Origin: JABEVB01 sp049965775
GTDB taxonomy: Bacteria > Planctomycetota > Phycisphaerae > WQYP01
Direction of reading: 5' to 3'
Length of the DNA stretch: 5,250 nt
Assembly: GCA_049965775.1 (NCBI GenBank)
Contig: JBMFVX010000171.1
Location: 1 to 5,250, forward strand
The notes under the pieces are model-generated. The model worked only from the letters and a program-made list of their open reading frames with translations, searched no databases and was not told where the DNA came from. The position numbers were made by a program, and so were the translations under genes. Shown here one piece after another: positions 1-5,250 of the stretch (position 1 is its first letter; the number at the start of each line of letters is the position of its first letter).

Positions 1-2
1 AT

Positions 3-620
3 GAAAGCGGTTGGTACAGCACATCCAACCCCGTTGATGTGTATGGCGTCGGCCCAACCGGGCCATCGAGCATGGCATGCAGCGCATACGATGAAGGCTC
101 CGGCACATCGCAAAGCGGGTCGCTGCCGGTAACCGTGCAGAATGAATATGTGAAGGCTTGGACGAGCGAGACCGATGGCCCGGCAGGCAGCGCGCCAACC
201 TATTCGGCCACCCTAATACCGCCGCAGGCCTACGCCGCAGCCGGGCAGGGAATCACCGTGACGGTAACCGCTGGCTCCAGCGTGGATGTCGAAGTCGGTG
301 TTTCGGTTTCGGGGGATATACCCGGCACGGATTTTGGCCTGGAGGTCGGCATGTCAACAGCTACCGAGAGCATCGGTACTTCCAGCGTCAATGTGACCTG
401 CCCCGCCAGCCCATCGGCGACCCTTTGGGAAGCATCGCTTGTGCCGATGATATTCACGGTTGAAGGTACCGGCTATGAGTACGACCCAAACGGTGTTAAC
501 AATCAGGAGCCGATCACGGAAATAAAGCAAGCGGACCCTCTGGCTGACGCGGAGAATATGTCCAACCAAACGTTTGCGTTTACGCCCCCATCGATAAATG
601 TAACCCCGGTCACACCATGA
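3..620 (+). CDS. C-terminal part of a secreted, beta-strand-rich protein (5' end outside window)
   Basis: The reading frame is open from the first complete codon at base 3, so the 205 visible residues are the C-terminal part of a longer protein. A GTG at 39 could serve as a start, but the frame continues upstream in the same style and there is no good Shine-Dalgarno before it. The sequence is rich in Ser, Thr, Gly and Val and almost free of Lys and Arg. Its middle (about bases 243-488) alternates hydrophobic and polar residues (ITVTVTAG, VDVEVGVSVSGDIP, SVNVTCP, then PMIFTVEGTGYEYDPNG), as in long amphipathic beta-strands. It ends in a Pro/Thr-rich tail (NVTPVTP). Only two cysteines are visible. 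The stop overlaps the next start as ATGA, which points to translational coupling. I do not recognise the family. The strand layout recalls aerolysin or ETX/MTX2-type beta-proteins, but this is pattern resemblance only. That the protein is extracellular is inferred from composition. Confidence 0.8.
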   Translation, partial: ESGWYSTSNPVDVYGVGPTGPSSMACSAYDEGSGTSQSGSLPVTVQNEYVKAWTSETDGPAGSAPTYSATLIPPQAYAAAGQGITVTVTAGSSVDVEVGVSVSGDIPGTDFGLEVGMSTATESIGTSSVNVTCPASPSATLWEASLVPMIFTVEGTGYEYDPNGVNNQEPITEIKQADPLADAENMSNQTFAFTPPSINVTPVTP

Positions 621-1528
621 GCCTGGCCATGAAGAAAAAACTACGATTTTGCGTAACAGCGGCGGCTGTTGTGGCTGGCACCACCGTAGTGGCGGCGGTG
701 GCAGTCGTCCATAGAATGGCGATGAAAGGGCCGGTGGCGGAGTTGCAAGCTGCGCTCCGACAAGCTGACTCCTCAGCCCATCTTTCAGGCTATCCAAGGC
801 GTGGCTGGCCTGATCCCTACAGGCTTGTGCTGACGATTCTCCACCGCGAAGGCGACCGCCTACCGCCCATTTGGTGGGCCAGATCATTTGCGCATTATGC
901 CGCTTACATGGGCGGGCTCGACCAAAATTATGTGGGCCAAGCCGCCAAGGTGATCCCCCATCCAAGCGCCTGGTACCGGGCTAGGAAGACAGCGCTTCTG
1001 CGCCGCGCCGTAAGTATTTGCCCGCAGTACGCGAACGGCTGGGCGATGCTGGCGGCGTCCGAGCAGCGGTGGATAGACACTCCCCGCCGCGCAAAAATGG
1101 ACATATATATGGAGCGTGCACTGCAGGCCGACCCCCTGAATCCGTACGCCAATGCGCTAAGGGCAATTGAGATTGTGACCGAGTACGGAGGCCATGGCCC
1201 AGCCTTTAAGCATTCTCATATATTCCGGGGAGATTTTGGGTTTTCATCGCCGCGTTGGGCCAAGGTGTTCTGCTACCGGGCCCTAGTCTACATGAAATAC
1301 CGAAATCCACGAGTAGAATCTCGAATGTTTTTTTCCTATGTTAACATGTATCGCACCGCGCTGAAATACTACGAGCCTAGGGAGCTTGCGCTGCTGGACG
1401 CCGGTGTTTGGAAGCCCGGGCCATGTCCCGACCCGTGGCCGCCAGCGGCAACAAAAAACTCAGCACCTGCGTCGAAAGCCGCAGCCACCCAAGCGCCAAA
1501 GCCCGTAGCCGCTGGCAACGAGAAATAG
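617..1528 (+). CDS. Membrane-anchored TPR-like protein, function unknown
   Basis: A 303-residue protein. A Lys-rich start (MKKKLR) is followed by a single hydrophobic segment at residues 11-32, best read as an uncleaved anchor or signal peptide, with the rest outside the cytoplasm. Two helical hairpins resemble tetratricopeptide repeats. Residues 123-150 include ALLRRAVSICPQYANGWAML, and residues 157-186 include YMERALQADPLNPYANALRA, with the typical Ala-x-x-x-DP-x-x-x-A spacing. TPRs normally bind protein partners, so a scaffold role is plausible but not shown. Two further aromatic-rich helices (about 212-250) follow. The last 35 residues are a low-complexity Pro/Ala/Lys tail, probably disordered. 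The ATG at 617 overlaps the upstream stop (ATGA) and lacks a clear Shine-Dalgarno, fitting coupled translation. The ATG at 629 (MKKKLRF...) is an equally good start by signal-peptide logic. The coding assignment is secure, the function unknown. Confidence 0.85.
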   Translation: MSLAMKKKLRFCVTAAAVVAGTTVVAAVAVVHRMAMKGPVAELQAALRQADSSAHLSGYPRRGWPDPYRLVLTILHREGDRLPPIWWARSFAHYAAYMGGLDQNYVGQAAKVIPHPSAWYRARKTALLRRAVSICPQYANGWAMLAASEQRWIDTPRRAKMDIYMERALQADPLNPYANALRAIEIVTEYGGHGPAFKHSHIFRGDFGFSSPRWAKVFCYRALVYMKYRNPRVESRMFFSYVNMYRTALKYYEPRELALLDAGVWKPGPCPDPWPPAATKNSAPASKAAATQAPKPVAAGNEK

Positions 1529-1549
1529 CGGGCCGAGCGCTTGCAGCCG

Positions 1550-1634
1550 TGATGCGAACCGTAAGACGTTTACCGCATCATCGCACCGCTTGACGCGGCG
1601 TGGATGCAGTGGCAGCATGATGTAAATGATGCGG
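1550..1634. repeat. Inverted repeat with two alternative partners (TGATGCG / CGCATCA / TGATGCG)
   Basis: TGATGCG at 1550-1556 is complementary to CGCATCA at 1574-1580. Inside that pair, GTAA (1561-1564) can pair with TTAC (1570-1573) around a 5-base loop, giving a hairpin with a one-sided 4-base bulge. The same central arm, extended to CCGCATCAT (1573-1581), is also a perfect 9-base complement of ATGATGCGG at 1626-1634. The two pairings exclude each other, an arrangement also found in attenuators and switching leaders. No T-run follows either stem, so ordinary transcription termination is not supported. The complementarity is read directly from the bases. Any regulatory role is inference, and short matches like these can arise by chance. 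Confidence 0.4.
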
Positions 1635-1657
1635 CGAAGGCTGGCAAGGGCCGGTAA
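1565..1657 (+). pseudogene. Possible short gene remnant or tiny ORF, unrecognised
   Basis: Between an in-frame TAA at 1562 and a TAA at 1655 lies a 30-codon open stretch. Its translation looks protein-like: YRIIAPLDAAWMQWQHDV followed by a short Ala/Lys/Gly tail. An internal ATG at 1604 would give only 17 residues, without a clear Shine-Dalgarno. The amphipathic, Trp- and Ala-rich composition reads like the C-terminal helix of a larger protein that has lost its front part, but the stretch is too short to prove this. It could equally be non-coding leader sequence that happens to be open in this frame. Confidence 0.2.
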
Positions 1658-1693
1658 ATATCTGGATCACCCTGATTGGTTCAATTGCCTTGA

Positions 1694-1747
1694 TTGCGCC
1701 GCGACGTATTGCGTGTTACGGGCGTAGTCCTGACGTGGAGCAGCCTG
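1694..1747 (+). other. Out-of-frame signal-peptide-like stretch upstream of the 537-residue gene
   Basis: Read in the frame starting at TTG 1694, these bases encode a basic start (RRDVLR) and then a hydrophobic run (VTGVVLTWSSL). If one base (for example C1748) is skipped, this joins MATAVPTFA-AD of the downstream gene. The result is a textbook Sec signal peptide with n-, h- and c-regions and an Ala-x-Ala-like cleavage site. In the sequence as given the two parts are one base out of register, and the downstream frame has stops at 1725 and 1731. This may be a real frameshift, a sequencing or assembly error, or coincidence. The TTG lacks a clear Shine-Dalgarno. Confidence 0.35.
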
Positions 1748-1748
1748 C
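1735..1748 (+). promoter_or_regulatory. Ribosome binding site for the gene at 1749
   Basis: GTGGAG at 1735-1740 lies 8 bases before ATG 1749, a normal Shine-Dalgarno spacing. It supports 1749 as a used start even though the resulting N-terminus is shorter than a normal signal peptide. Confidence 0.5.
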
Positions 1749-3362
1749 ATGGCGACCGCCGTTCCGACCTTTGCCGCCGACAACACCAATGCCGGGTTAG
1801 AGATTACCGACGGCACGCCGCCGGTCTCGCAAAGCCCGGTTGCCGTAGGCGTGGACGACACGGTGAATTTCGTTGCGTCAACCACCACCGGTACCGACCA
1901 TCACGAAGGCGTCCCGCCCGGCTTAAAAAGCGAAACACTTGTTATGAACGCGCCGAATGGGGTAATAAGTGCTATGAGCGCACAAGGCTTCGGATCAGCG
2001 GTCATCACCAACGGCGGTGCCACAGCCACCATCACGGGCCACCCCAGTGCCGCGTCTTTCCCAGTTGGCGCTACGCTCGAATACCCTGATGGCAATGGCG
2101 GCGACCAAACGGTAACATGCACGGGCCAATTGCTGTTTAATGATGGTACAACTACCAATAGCAATCCAGATGGATCGGTTAACATCACTGCGGTGCAAGT
2201 CAGCTCGGTTGCGCTGGCGGATGATCCAACGCAGGTGAAGCTTGGACAAACGCTAACCCGCAAAGATTTTAATATGATCACCAAGCCCACTGGTTACGGT
2301 GATTTTACTTATCCTTCCGGTGATGGTTCTGGGCCGGGCGCATTCATTGTGGATTTCAGCCCAGCCAGCTTCTCCGTTGGTGTGGGTGACAACCCAGTCC
2401 AGGCGACATGCGGAACGTCGAGCGCTGACTTGGATTTAATCGGTGTAGAGGAGAAGGCGGGCTGGACTTCTGCGTCCTACAACGTCCAAACCGGCTTGGT
2501 AACCGCAAACTTCTTTTCCGAAATCGAGGGCCTCAACGGCTTCTACTCTGTTACCGGGCCGAACGTGACAGGGGCGGGAGTTTCCGGCAACCTTTCAGAC
2601 GGCCAACTGCTGACGGGAACGGCCACATTCGACCCGTCATTGGCCGACACCGACGCCATAAACGTTTCGACTCAGCAGGGCGGAACCGGCGGGACAGTTC
2701 TCCAAGCGGGGCAATCCACCGATGTGTCGGCTTGGGACCTCTTCGGCATATGGGCGGGCTACCAACTTGGTGAGGGACCGGGCGCTGTATACACACTAGC
2801 GGCTGAGATCGAATTCTTGGAGGAGAATGTCAAAATTACTCCTGGATCTGGCACACAGTTGCTCTCGCTGGCAACGGCAAACTTGGCTGGGTATCAGCCG
2901 TTTCCGGCGAACGGACCACCCATTGCGGCACAGGTAACGTCGATGGCCACATGGTCTGCATCGGGGGAAAGCAGATGGGGAATTGTAGGAGGATATTATT
3001 ACACGGATGACCCGAAATTCCAGATCAACTGCGGCGCGCCAACTTATGCAGGGCAGGTAACCGACATTGCTACCGGCGCGAATTTTTCGTTTGAGACAAA
3101 ATCTTTTATTGATGTTCCAACGGTTCCACTGGGCCAATGGGCAACGAATGAAGGTGCCCTATTTTGCGGCGGTAACGCAAACGGGGTTACCCAAATCGCG
3201 CCTGGGGCGACTCAAGCCAACGGGGCATTCTCTGGGCGCTGTGGCATACAGGACGACGACGGTTCCGGAACACTGTTGACATCGAACAACGATCCGGGAT
3301 GGGTGGCGGGGCCGGCCCCGCTCCCCGCATCGCAGACGATTGAGGTGGAATGGTTCTACTGA
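1749..3362 (+). CDS. Large secreted beta-rich protein with Ig-like phrases, function unknown
   Basis: A 537-residue protein, very rich in Gly, Thr, Ser, Ala and Asp and poor in Lys and Arg, as in secreted beta-sandwich proteins. The N-terminus MATAVPTFA-AD looks like the c-region and cleavage site of a signal peptide without the preceding hydrophobic core; the missing part may lie out of frame upstream. Similar phrases recur, suggesting divergent Ig-like units: PVAVGVDDTVNF (30-41), ASFPVGATLEY (102-112) and ASFSVGVGDNPV (206-217). The second half (about 320-460) has more aromatics (GIWAGYQL, RWGIVGGYYYTDDP). Five cysteines (124, 221, 428, 473, 498) could form disulphides. The C-terminus IEVEWFY alternates hydrophobic and acidic residues and ends in aromatics, somewhat like an outer-membrane beta-signal, though a soluble last strand would look the same. 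It overlaps the next possible start by 13 bases. I do not recognise the family. Binding or adhesion outside the cell is a guess. Confidence 0.85.
   Translation: MATAVPTFAADNTNAGLEITDGTPPVSQSPVAVGVDDTVNFVASTTTGTDHHEGVPPGLKSETLVMNAPNGVISAMSAQGFGSAVITNGGATATITGHPSAASFPVGATLEYPDGNGGDQTVTCTGQLLFNDGTTTNSNPDGSVNITAVQVSSVALADDPTQVKLGQTLTRKDFNMITKPTGYGDFTYPSGDGSGPGAFIVDFSPASFSVGVGDNPVQATCGTSSADLDLIGVEEKAGWTSASYNVQTGLVTANFFSEIEGLNGFYSVTGPNVTGAGVSGNLSDGQLLTGTATFDPSLADTDAINVSTQQGGTGGTVLQAGQSTDVSAWDLFGIWAGYQLGEGPGAVYTLAAEIEFLEENVKITPGSGTQLLSLATANLAGYQPFPANGPPIAAQVTSMATWSASGESRWGIVGGYYYTDDPKFQINCGAPTYAGQVTDIATGANFSFETKSFIDVPTVPLGQWATNEGALFCGGNANGVTQIAPGATQANGAFSGRCGIQDDDGSGTLLTSNNDPGWVAGPAPLPASQTIEVEWFY
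3306..3321. repeat. Perfect 16-base all-GC palindrome near the end of the 537-residue gene
   Basis: GCGGGGCCGGCCCCGC reads identically on both strands. In RNA it would form a very stable 6-bp stem with a CCGG loop. It lies 28 bases before ATG 3350 and about 106 bases before GTG 3428, inside the coding sequence for Gly-Pro-Ala-Pro. It could modulate ribosome passage or initiation of the next gene. It could also simply reflect GC-rich codons for Gly, Pro and Ala. Confidence 0.5.
3342..3349 (+). promoter_or_regulatory. Possible ribosome binding site for start at 3350
   Basis: GAGGTGG at 3342-3348 precedes ATG 3350. The GAGG core is only 4 bases from the start, which is rather close. The same GAGGTGG occurs again at 3415-3421, where it sits 9 bases before an in-frame GTG (3428), a better spacing. 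Both sites are plausible, and they leave the start of the downstream gene open. Confidence 0.4.
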
Positions 3363-4759
3363 TCTGGCCGTTTGGGCAATCCCCCATCCTTGCATTGTTC
3401 CAACCCCATTTTTTGAGGTGGCCGCTGGTGCTGTTCCGCTTTGTCTTATTCGTCGCCGCAGTTACGCCCTCGACGGCCCTTTGGCCGGGGACCGCCGCTG
3501 CCGCCCAGGCTGGGGATGGCAGTCGCGGAAAAGTTGTGCTTTACTTCGCGGGAAAGCCCGTTACCTTCCGCGATTTGACAGGTGTGAGCTACCGCAAGAC
3601 CTTGAAAAAAATAGATCAGCTCGTGCCCTTTATTAGTCCGCCCGCAAATGGTGATTGGCCCGCGGGCGGCCAGGTGATGCTTCCGTCATATGGCCCGTTC
3701 TTCAATTACCGCGCGGCTCATGGCTCAAGTGTCAGGACTGATCTTTTGGGAATATTTCACCTGCTTGTACAAGATGCTGTTGATTCATTTTTGGTGGGGC
3801 GCGTTCAGGCCCTATTCAATAAAAGCTATCCGTTTGACTACGCTAAGCACTTCCATCTGCGGCGTGTGCATAGTTTCGAGATGATCATTGCGGAGAGCTG
3901 GCAGGCTTTTCAGCAGGCCGACGTCGATTGCGTGATTCACCGATGGACGGTAGCCCAGTACGCAGCGGCCTTGCGTCGTGCTCTTCCGGCTGAGCCCGCG
4001 TCCAGGCTTGCGAAATGGGCTGCGGGGCGTATGCCCTCAATTATCAAGCATCCGGATATTTGGCTTATGGAATCGGTTCTGCCTCTCGTTGTAAGGGGGC
4101 ACATAACCCCGTGGGCGCGGTTCCCTACTTTCTATGCGATCTGCCCCCGCTTTCCCATGCGAGCCGCTCTGCGACCGCGCGTTGTGGAGCTTCGCCGATT
4201 GGTTGACAAGCGCCTTGCCGAAAGCCGGATGGTGATTGTCGATCACGCCAGGCCGAGCGAGAATAGCGGCATCGTAAAGATCATCAACCTGTGCTTGGGC
4301 AAAGGCCAAAGCGTTAATTTGCGGCGGCTAGATAAGGCGCAGCGCTGCCTCTACTTCTTAGGATCTCCGACTCGCATGCGGCCGGCGTTTGGCACATACG
4401 AGTTCGTTTCGCAGATCACCGGCCTCCCTGACACGCAGATCAGGTTTCGCCAGCCCGAACCCCAGAAGCAGGGCGGGGGATTTGTGTATATCTACTATCT
4501 TGGCCACAAACAGGGGGCGGCATTTTATGCTCTGAACCCCGCGTCGTTCCTTTGGGATTTTGGCGAGGAGCAGTTGCTGCTTCCACTTGCCAAAAAGGTG
4601 CTGTCAAGGACCCGCTTAGCCGTGCCGTGGCTCAAGATGCCTACGTCGGGGATTATAGCCCGCGCGTGTTACGCCGGGGTCGGAGCCACGCAGCGCAGTA
4701 TTTTTGGTAAGCCCCTTCCACGGCTAATACGTAAGAAATATCTCGAGGCAAAATGGTGA
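3350..4759 (+). CDS. Exported protein of unknown family (443-469 residues)
   Basis: From ATG 3350 the product is 469 residues. From GTG 3428, preceded by GAGGTGG at good spacing, it is 443 residues and begins with a cleaner signal peptide: hydrophobic LFRFVLFVAAV, then an Ala-rich cleavage region AAAAQA-GDG near residue 54 of the long form. With the long start the first 54 residues form an unusually long, twice-hydrophobic leader, so I slightly favour 3428 but report the full frame. The mature part is mixed alpha/beta and unrecognised. It starts with a strand (GKVVLYFAGKPVTF) and continues with helical segments rich in Arg, Trp and Ala (about 135-290). It has a strand-like VYIYYLG (379-385) and ends in a strongly basic tail (RLIRKKYLEAKW). 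Cysteines lie at 194, 265, 315, 333 and 440. No catalytic motif is evident. It follows the beta-rich gene with an overlap or a 65-base gap and precedes the next gene by 12 bases, so it is very likely in the same operon. Confidence 0.85.
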   Translation: MVLLIWPFGQSPILALFQPHFLRWPLVLFRFVLFVAAVTPSTALWPGTAAAAQAGDGSRGKVVLYFAGKPVTFRDLTGVSYRKTLKKIDQLVPFISPPANGDWPAGGQVMLPSYGPFFNYRAAHGSSVRTDLLGIFHLLVQDAVDSFLVGRVQALFNKSYPFDYAKHFHLRRVHSFEMIIAESWQAFQQADVDCVIHRWTVAQYAAALRRALPAEPASRLAKWAAGRMPSIIKHPDIWLMESVLPLVVRGHITPWARFPTFYAICPRFPMRAALRPRVVELRRLVDKRLAESRMVIVDHARPSENSGIVKIINLCLGKGQSVNLRRLDKAQRCLYFLGSPTRMRPAFGTYEFVSQITGLPDTQIRFRQPEPQKQGGGFVYIYYLGHKQGAAFYALNPASFLWDFGEEQLLLPLAKKVLSRTRLAVPWLKMPTSGIIARACYAGVGATQRSIFGKPLPRLIRKKYLEAKW

Positions 4760-4761
4760 GC

Positions 4762-4771
4762 TGAGGTTTGC
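4762..4771 (+). promoter_or_regulatory. Ribosome binding site for the gene at 4772
   Basis: TGAGGT at 4762-4767 is a near-consensus Shine-Dalgarno 5-6 bases before ATG 4772. It lies in the 12-base gap after the upstream stop and fixes the start of the small exported protein. Confidence 0.75.
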
Positions 4772-5188
4772 ATGAAAATTGATCGTCGTTCGCGTTTTTC
4801 GCTGAATCTTGGCAGCGGAATGGCTTGGCTGCCGCCCTTATCGGTGGTATTTTTCGTTATTATCCTAATGTGGTCCCCTAGGGTTGGAATCGCTGAAGCA
4901 ACGAGCGGGCCAACTGTAGCAGGAATGGCCGTAATCCCTGTTAGATGGGAACATGCCATGCAAATTCTCAACCCATGGTACATTCGCATCACCACGGCGG
5001 TGATTACACATAACCAAAAAGACCTTGCCCAATACGCCGCCAAGATGAAGGCGCTTGCCGATTCCAAGACGCGGGCATTCCTGTGGTTCCCGGCGACACG
5101 CGCGCGAACGCTTTGCCTGGCGTATTTGGATCATCAAGATAAGTTTGCTAAATCATTTGCAGCACTCTGTTGCGCTAAGGGCGCGTAA
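4772..5188 (+). CDS. Small exported protein of unknown function (138 residues)
   Basis: The start is well supported by its Shine-Dalgarno. The N-terminus is basic (KIDRRSR), followed by a hydrophobic stretch at residues 18-34 (LSVVFFVIILM) and a likely cleavage at AEA-TSG (residues 43/44). About 95 mature residues would remain. The mature part appears helical: WEHAMQILNPWY, then an amphipathic helix with Lys and Ala (KDLAQYAAKMKALADSK, about 83-99), then LAYLDHQDKFAKSFAALCC. Three cysteines, two adjacent (133-134) near the C-terminus and one at 115, could form a disulphide or bind a ligand. The family is not recognised. An alternative internal ATG at 4820 would shorten the leader but has a weaker ribosome site. 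It is the last complete gene of the probable operon. No terminator is visible within the next 62 bases. Confidence 0.82.
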   Translation: MKIDRRSRFSLNLGSGMAWLPPLSVVFFVIILMWSPRVGIAEATSGPTVAGMAVIPVRWEHAMQILNPWYIRITTAVITHNQKDLAQYAAKMKALADSKTRAFLWFPATRARTLCLAYLDHQDKFAKSFAALCCAKGA

Positions 5189-5250
5189 ACAAATAACCGC
5201 TACGGTTGACGTGGCGTGATCGTATAGTTCCAGTCGCCGTGGAAGTCATG

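Larger units (their letters stand above)
1529..1748. other. 220-base intergenic region with inverted repeats and possible gene remnants
   Basis: No intact gene is seen between the two modules. The stretch holds three things. First is a set of inverted repeats at 1550-1634 (separate entry). Second is a short coding-like stretch in one frame (1565-1657) with stops on both sides. Third is a hydrophobic, signal-peptide-like stretch in a different frame from the downstream gene (1694-1747). TTGACG at 1590-1595 resembles a -35 box, but no convincing -10 box lies 16-18 bases beyond it, so no promoter is called. No hairpin followed by a T-run is present, so no intrinsic terminator is called either. 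The region probably contains the promoter and leader of the downstream operon, which is inference from position. Confidence 0.6.

Noticed and set aside
1..132. ATG at base 1 opening a 43-codon frame
   Set aside because: It runs in another frame of the beta-rich protein, whose frame is open to the window edge. The translation is His/Ala/Arg-rich and non-protein-like.
354..965. 203-codon open frame on the - strand
   Set aside because: It lies antisense to two well-supported genes and crosses their junction. Its translation is rich in Arg, Trp, Pro and Cys with no coherent hydrophobic pattern, typical of a shadow frame.
1694..2089. 131-codon frame starting at TTG 1694, taken as a whole gene
   Set aside because: Beyond about 1750 its translation is Arg/His/Cys-rich and overlaps the secure 537-residue gene. 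Only its first ~18 codons look meaningful, as a possible displaced signal peptide.
1901..2290. 129-codon open frame on the - strand
   Set aside because: It is antisense within the 537-residue gene. Its apparent hydrophobicity is the usual complement of Gly/Thr/Asp-rich coding, and it has no ribosome site.
3605..3611. A7 run (and T7 at 1328-1334) as programmed frameshift sites
   Set aside because: The reading frames continue unbroken through both runs, and no overlapping frame with protein-like sequence follows.
4669..5067. 132-codon open frame on the - strand
   Set aside because: It covers the junction of two + strand genes that have good starts and a Shine-Dalgarno between them. No independent coding signal is seen.
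5172..5184. GCGC-TAAGG-GCGC hairpin at the end of the last gene as a terminator
   Set aside because: The 4-bp stem is short, lies inside the coding sequence and is not followed by a T-run.
5206..5228. Promoter with TTGACG as -35 and TATAGT as -10
   Set aside because: The spacing is 11 bases, far too short for a sigma-70-type promoter. No better -10 hexamer lies at 16-18 bases within the window.
5248..5250. ATG at the very end as start of the next gene
   Set aside because: Only the start codon is visible, and GGAAG lies too close (2 bases). The following sequence is needed to judge.

Overview
The window carries five genes, all on the + strand, and all look like exported or membrane-anchored proteins with no function I can assign. 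The base composition is moderately GC-rich by eye and the genes are bacterial in style (Shine-Dalgarno sequences, short overlaps, Sec-type signal peptides). Large secreted beta-rich proteins of low recognisability, sitting beside membrane-anchored TPR-like partners, are a style I associate with Planctomycetes and other little-cultured environmental phyla. That placement is a guess: no taxonomic marker, rRNA or tRNA is present.

Layout. Positions 3-620 hold the 3' end of a secreted beta-strand-rich protein whose start lies before the window. It overlaps by ATGA (617-620) a 303-residue protein (617-1528) with an N-terminal membrane anchor, two TPR-like helical hairpins and a Pro/Ala-rich tail. 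A 220-base gap (1529-1748) follows. It holds no intact gene, but it does hold a set of competing inverted repeats, a short coding-like stretch and what looks like an out-of-frame signal-peptide remnant. Next is a 537-residue beta-rich, Gly/Thr/Ser-rich protein (1749-3362) that begins with what looks like only the last part of a signal peptide. It overlaps or directly abuts an unrecognised exported protein of 443-469 residues (3350 or 3428 to 4759). A small exported protein of 138 residues (4772-5188) follows after 12 bases, with a good Shine-Dalgarno. The last 62 bases (5189-5250) contain no gene I can support.

How they fit together. The order suggests two consecutive modules: a beta-rich secreted protein followed, with tight coupling, by a membrane-anchored or exported partner. 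The first is 3-1528 and the second 1749-5188. The second module probably forms one transcript with three genes. A joint role at the cell surface or in the periplasm is inferred from export signals and spacing alone. Nothing here is a recognised mobile element, CRISPR array, defence system or metabolic pathway.
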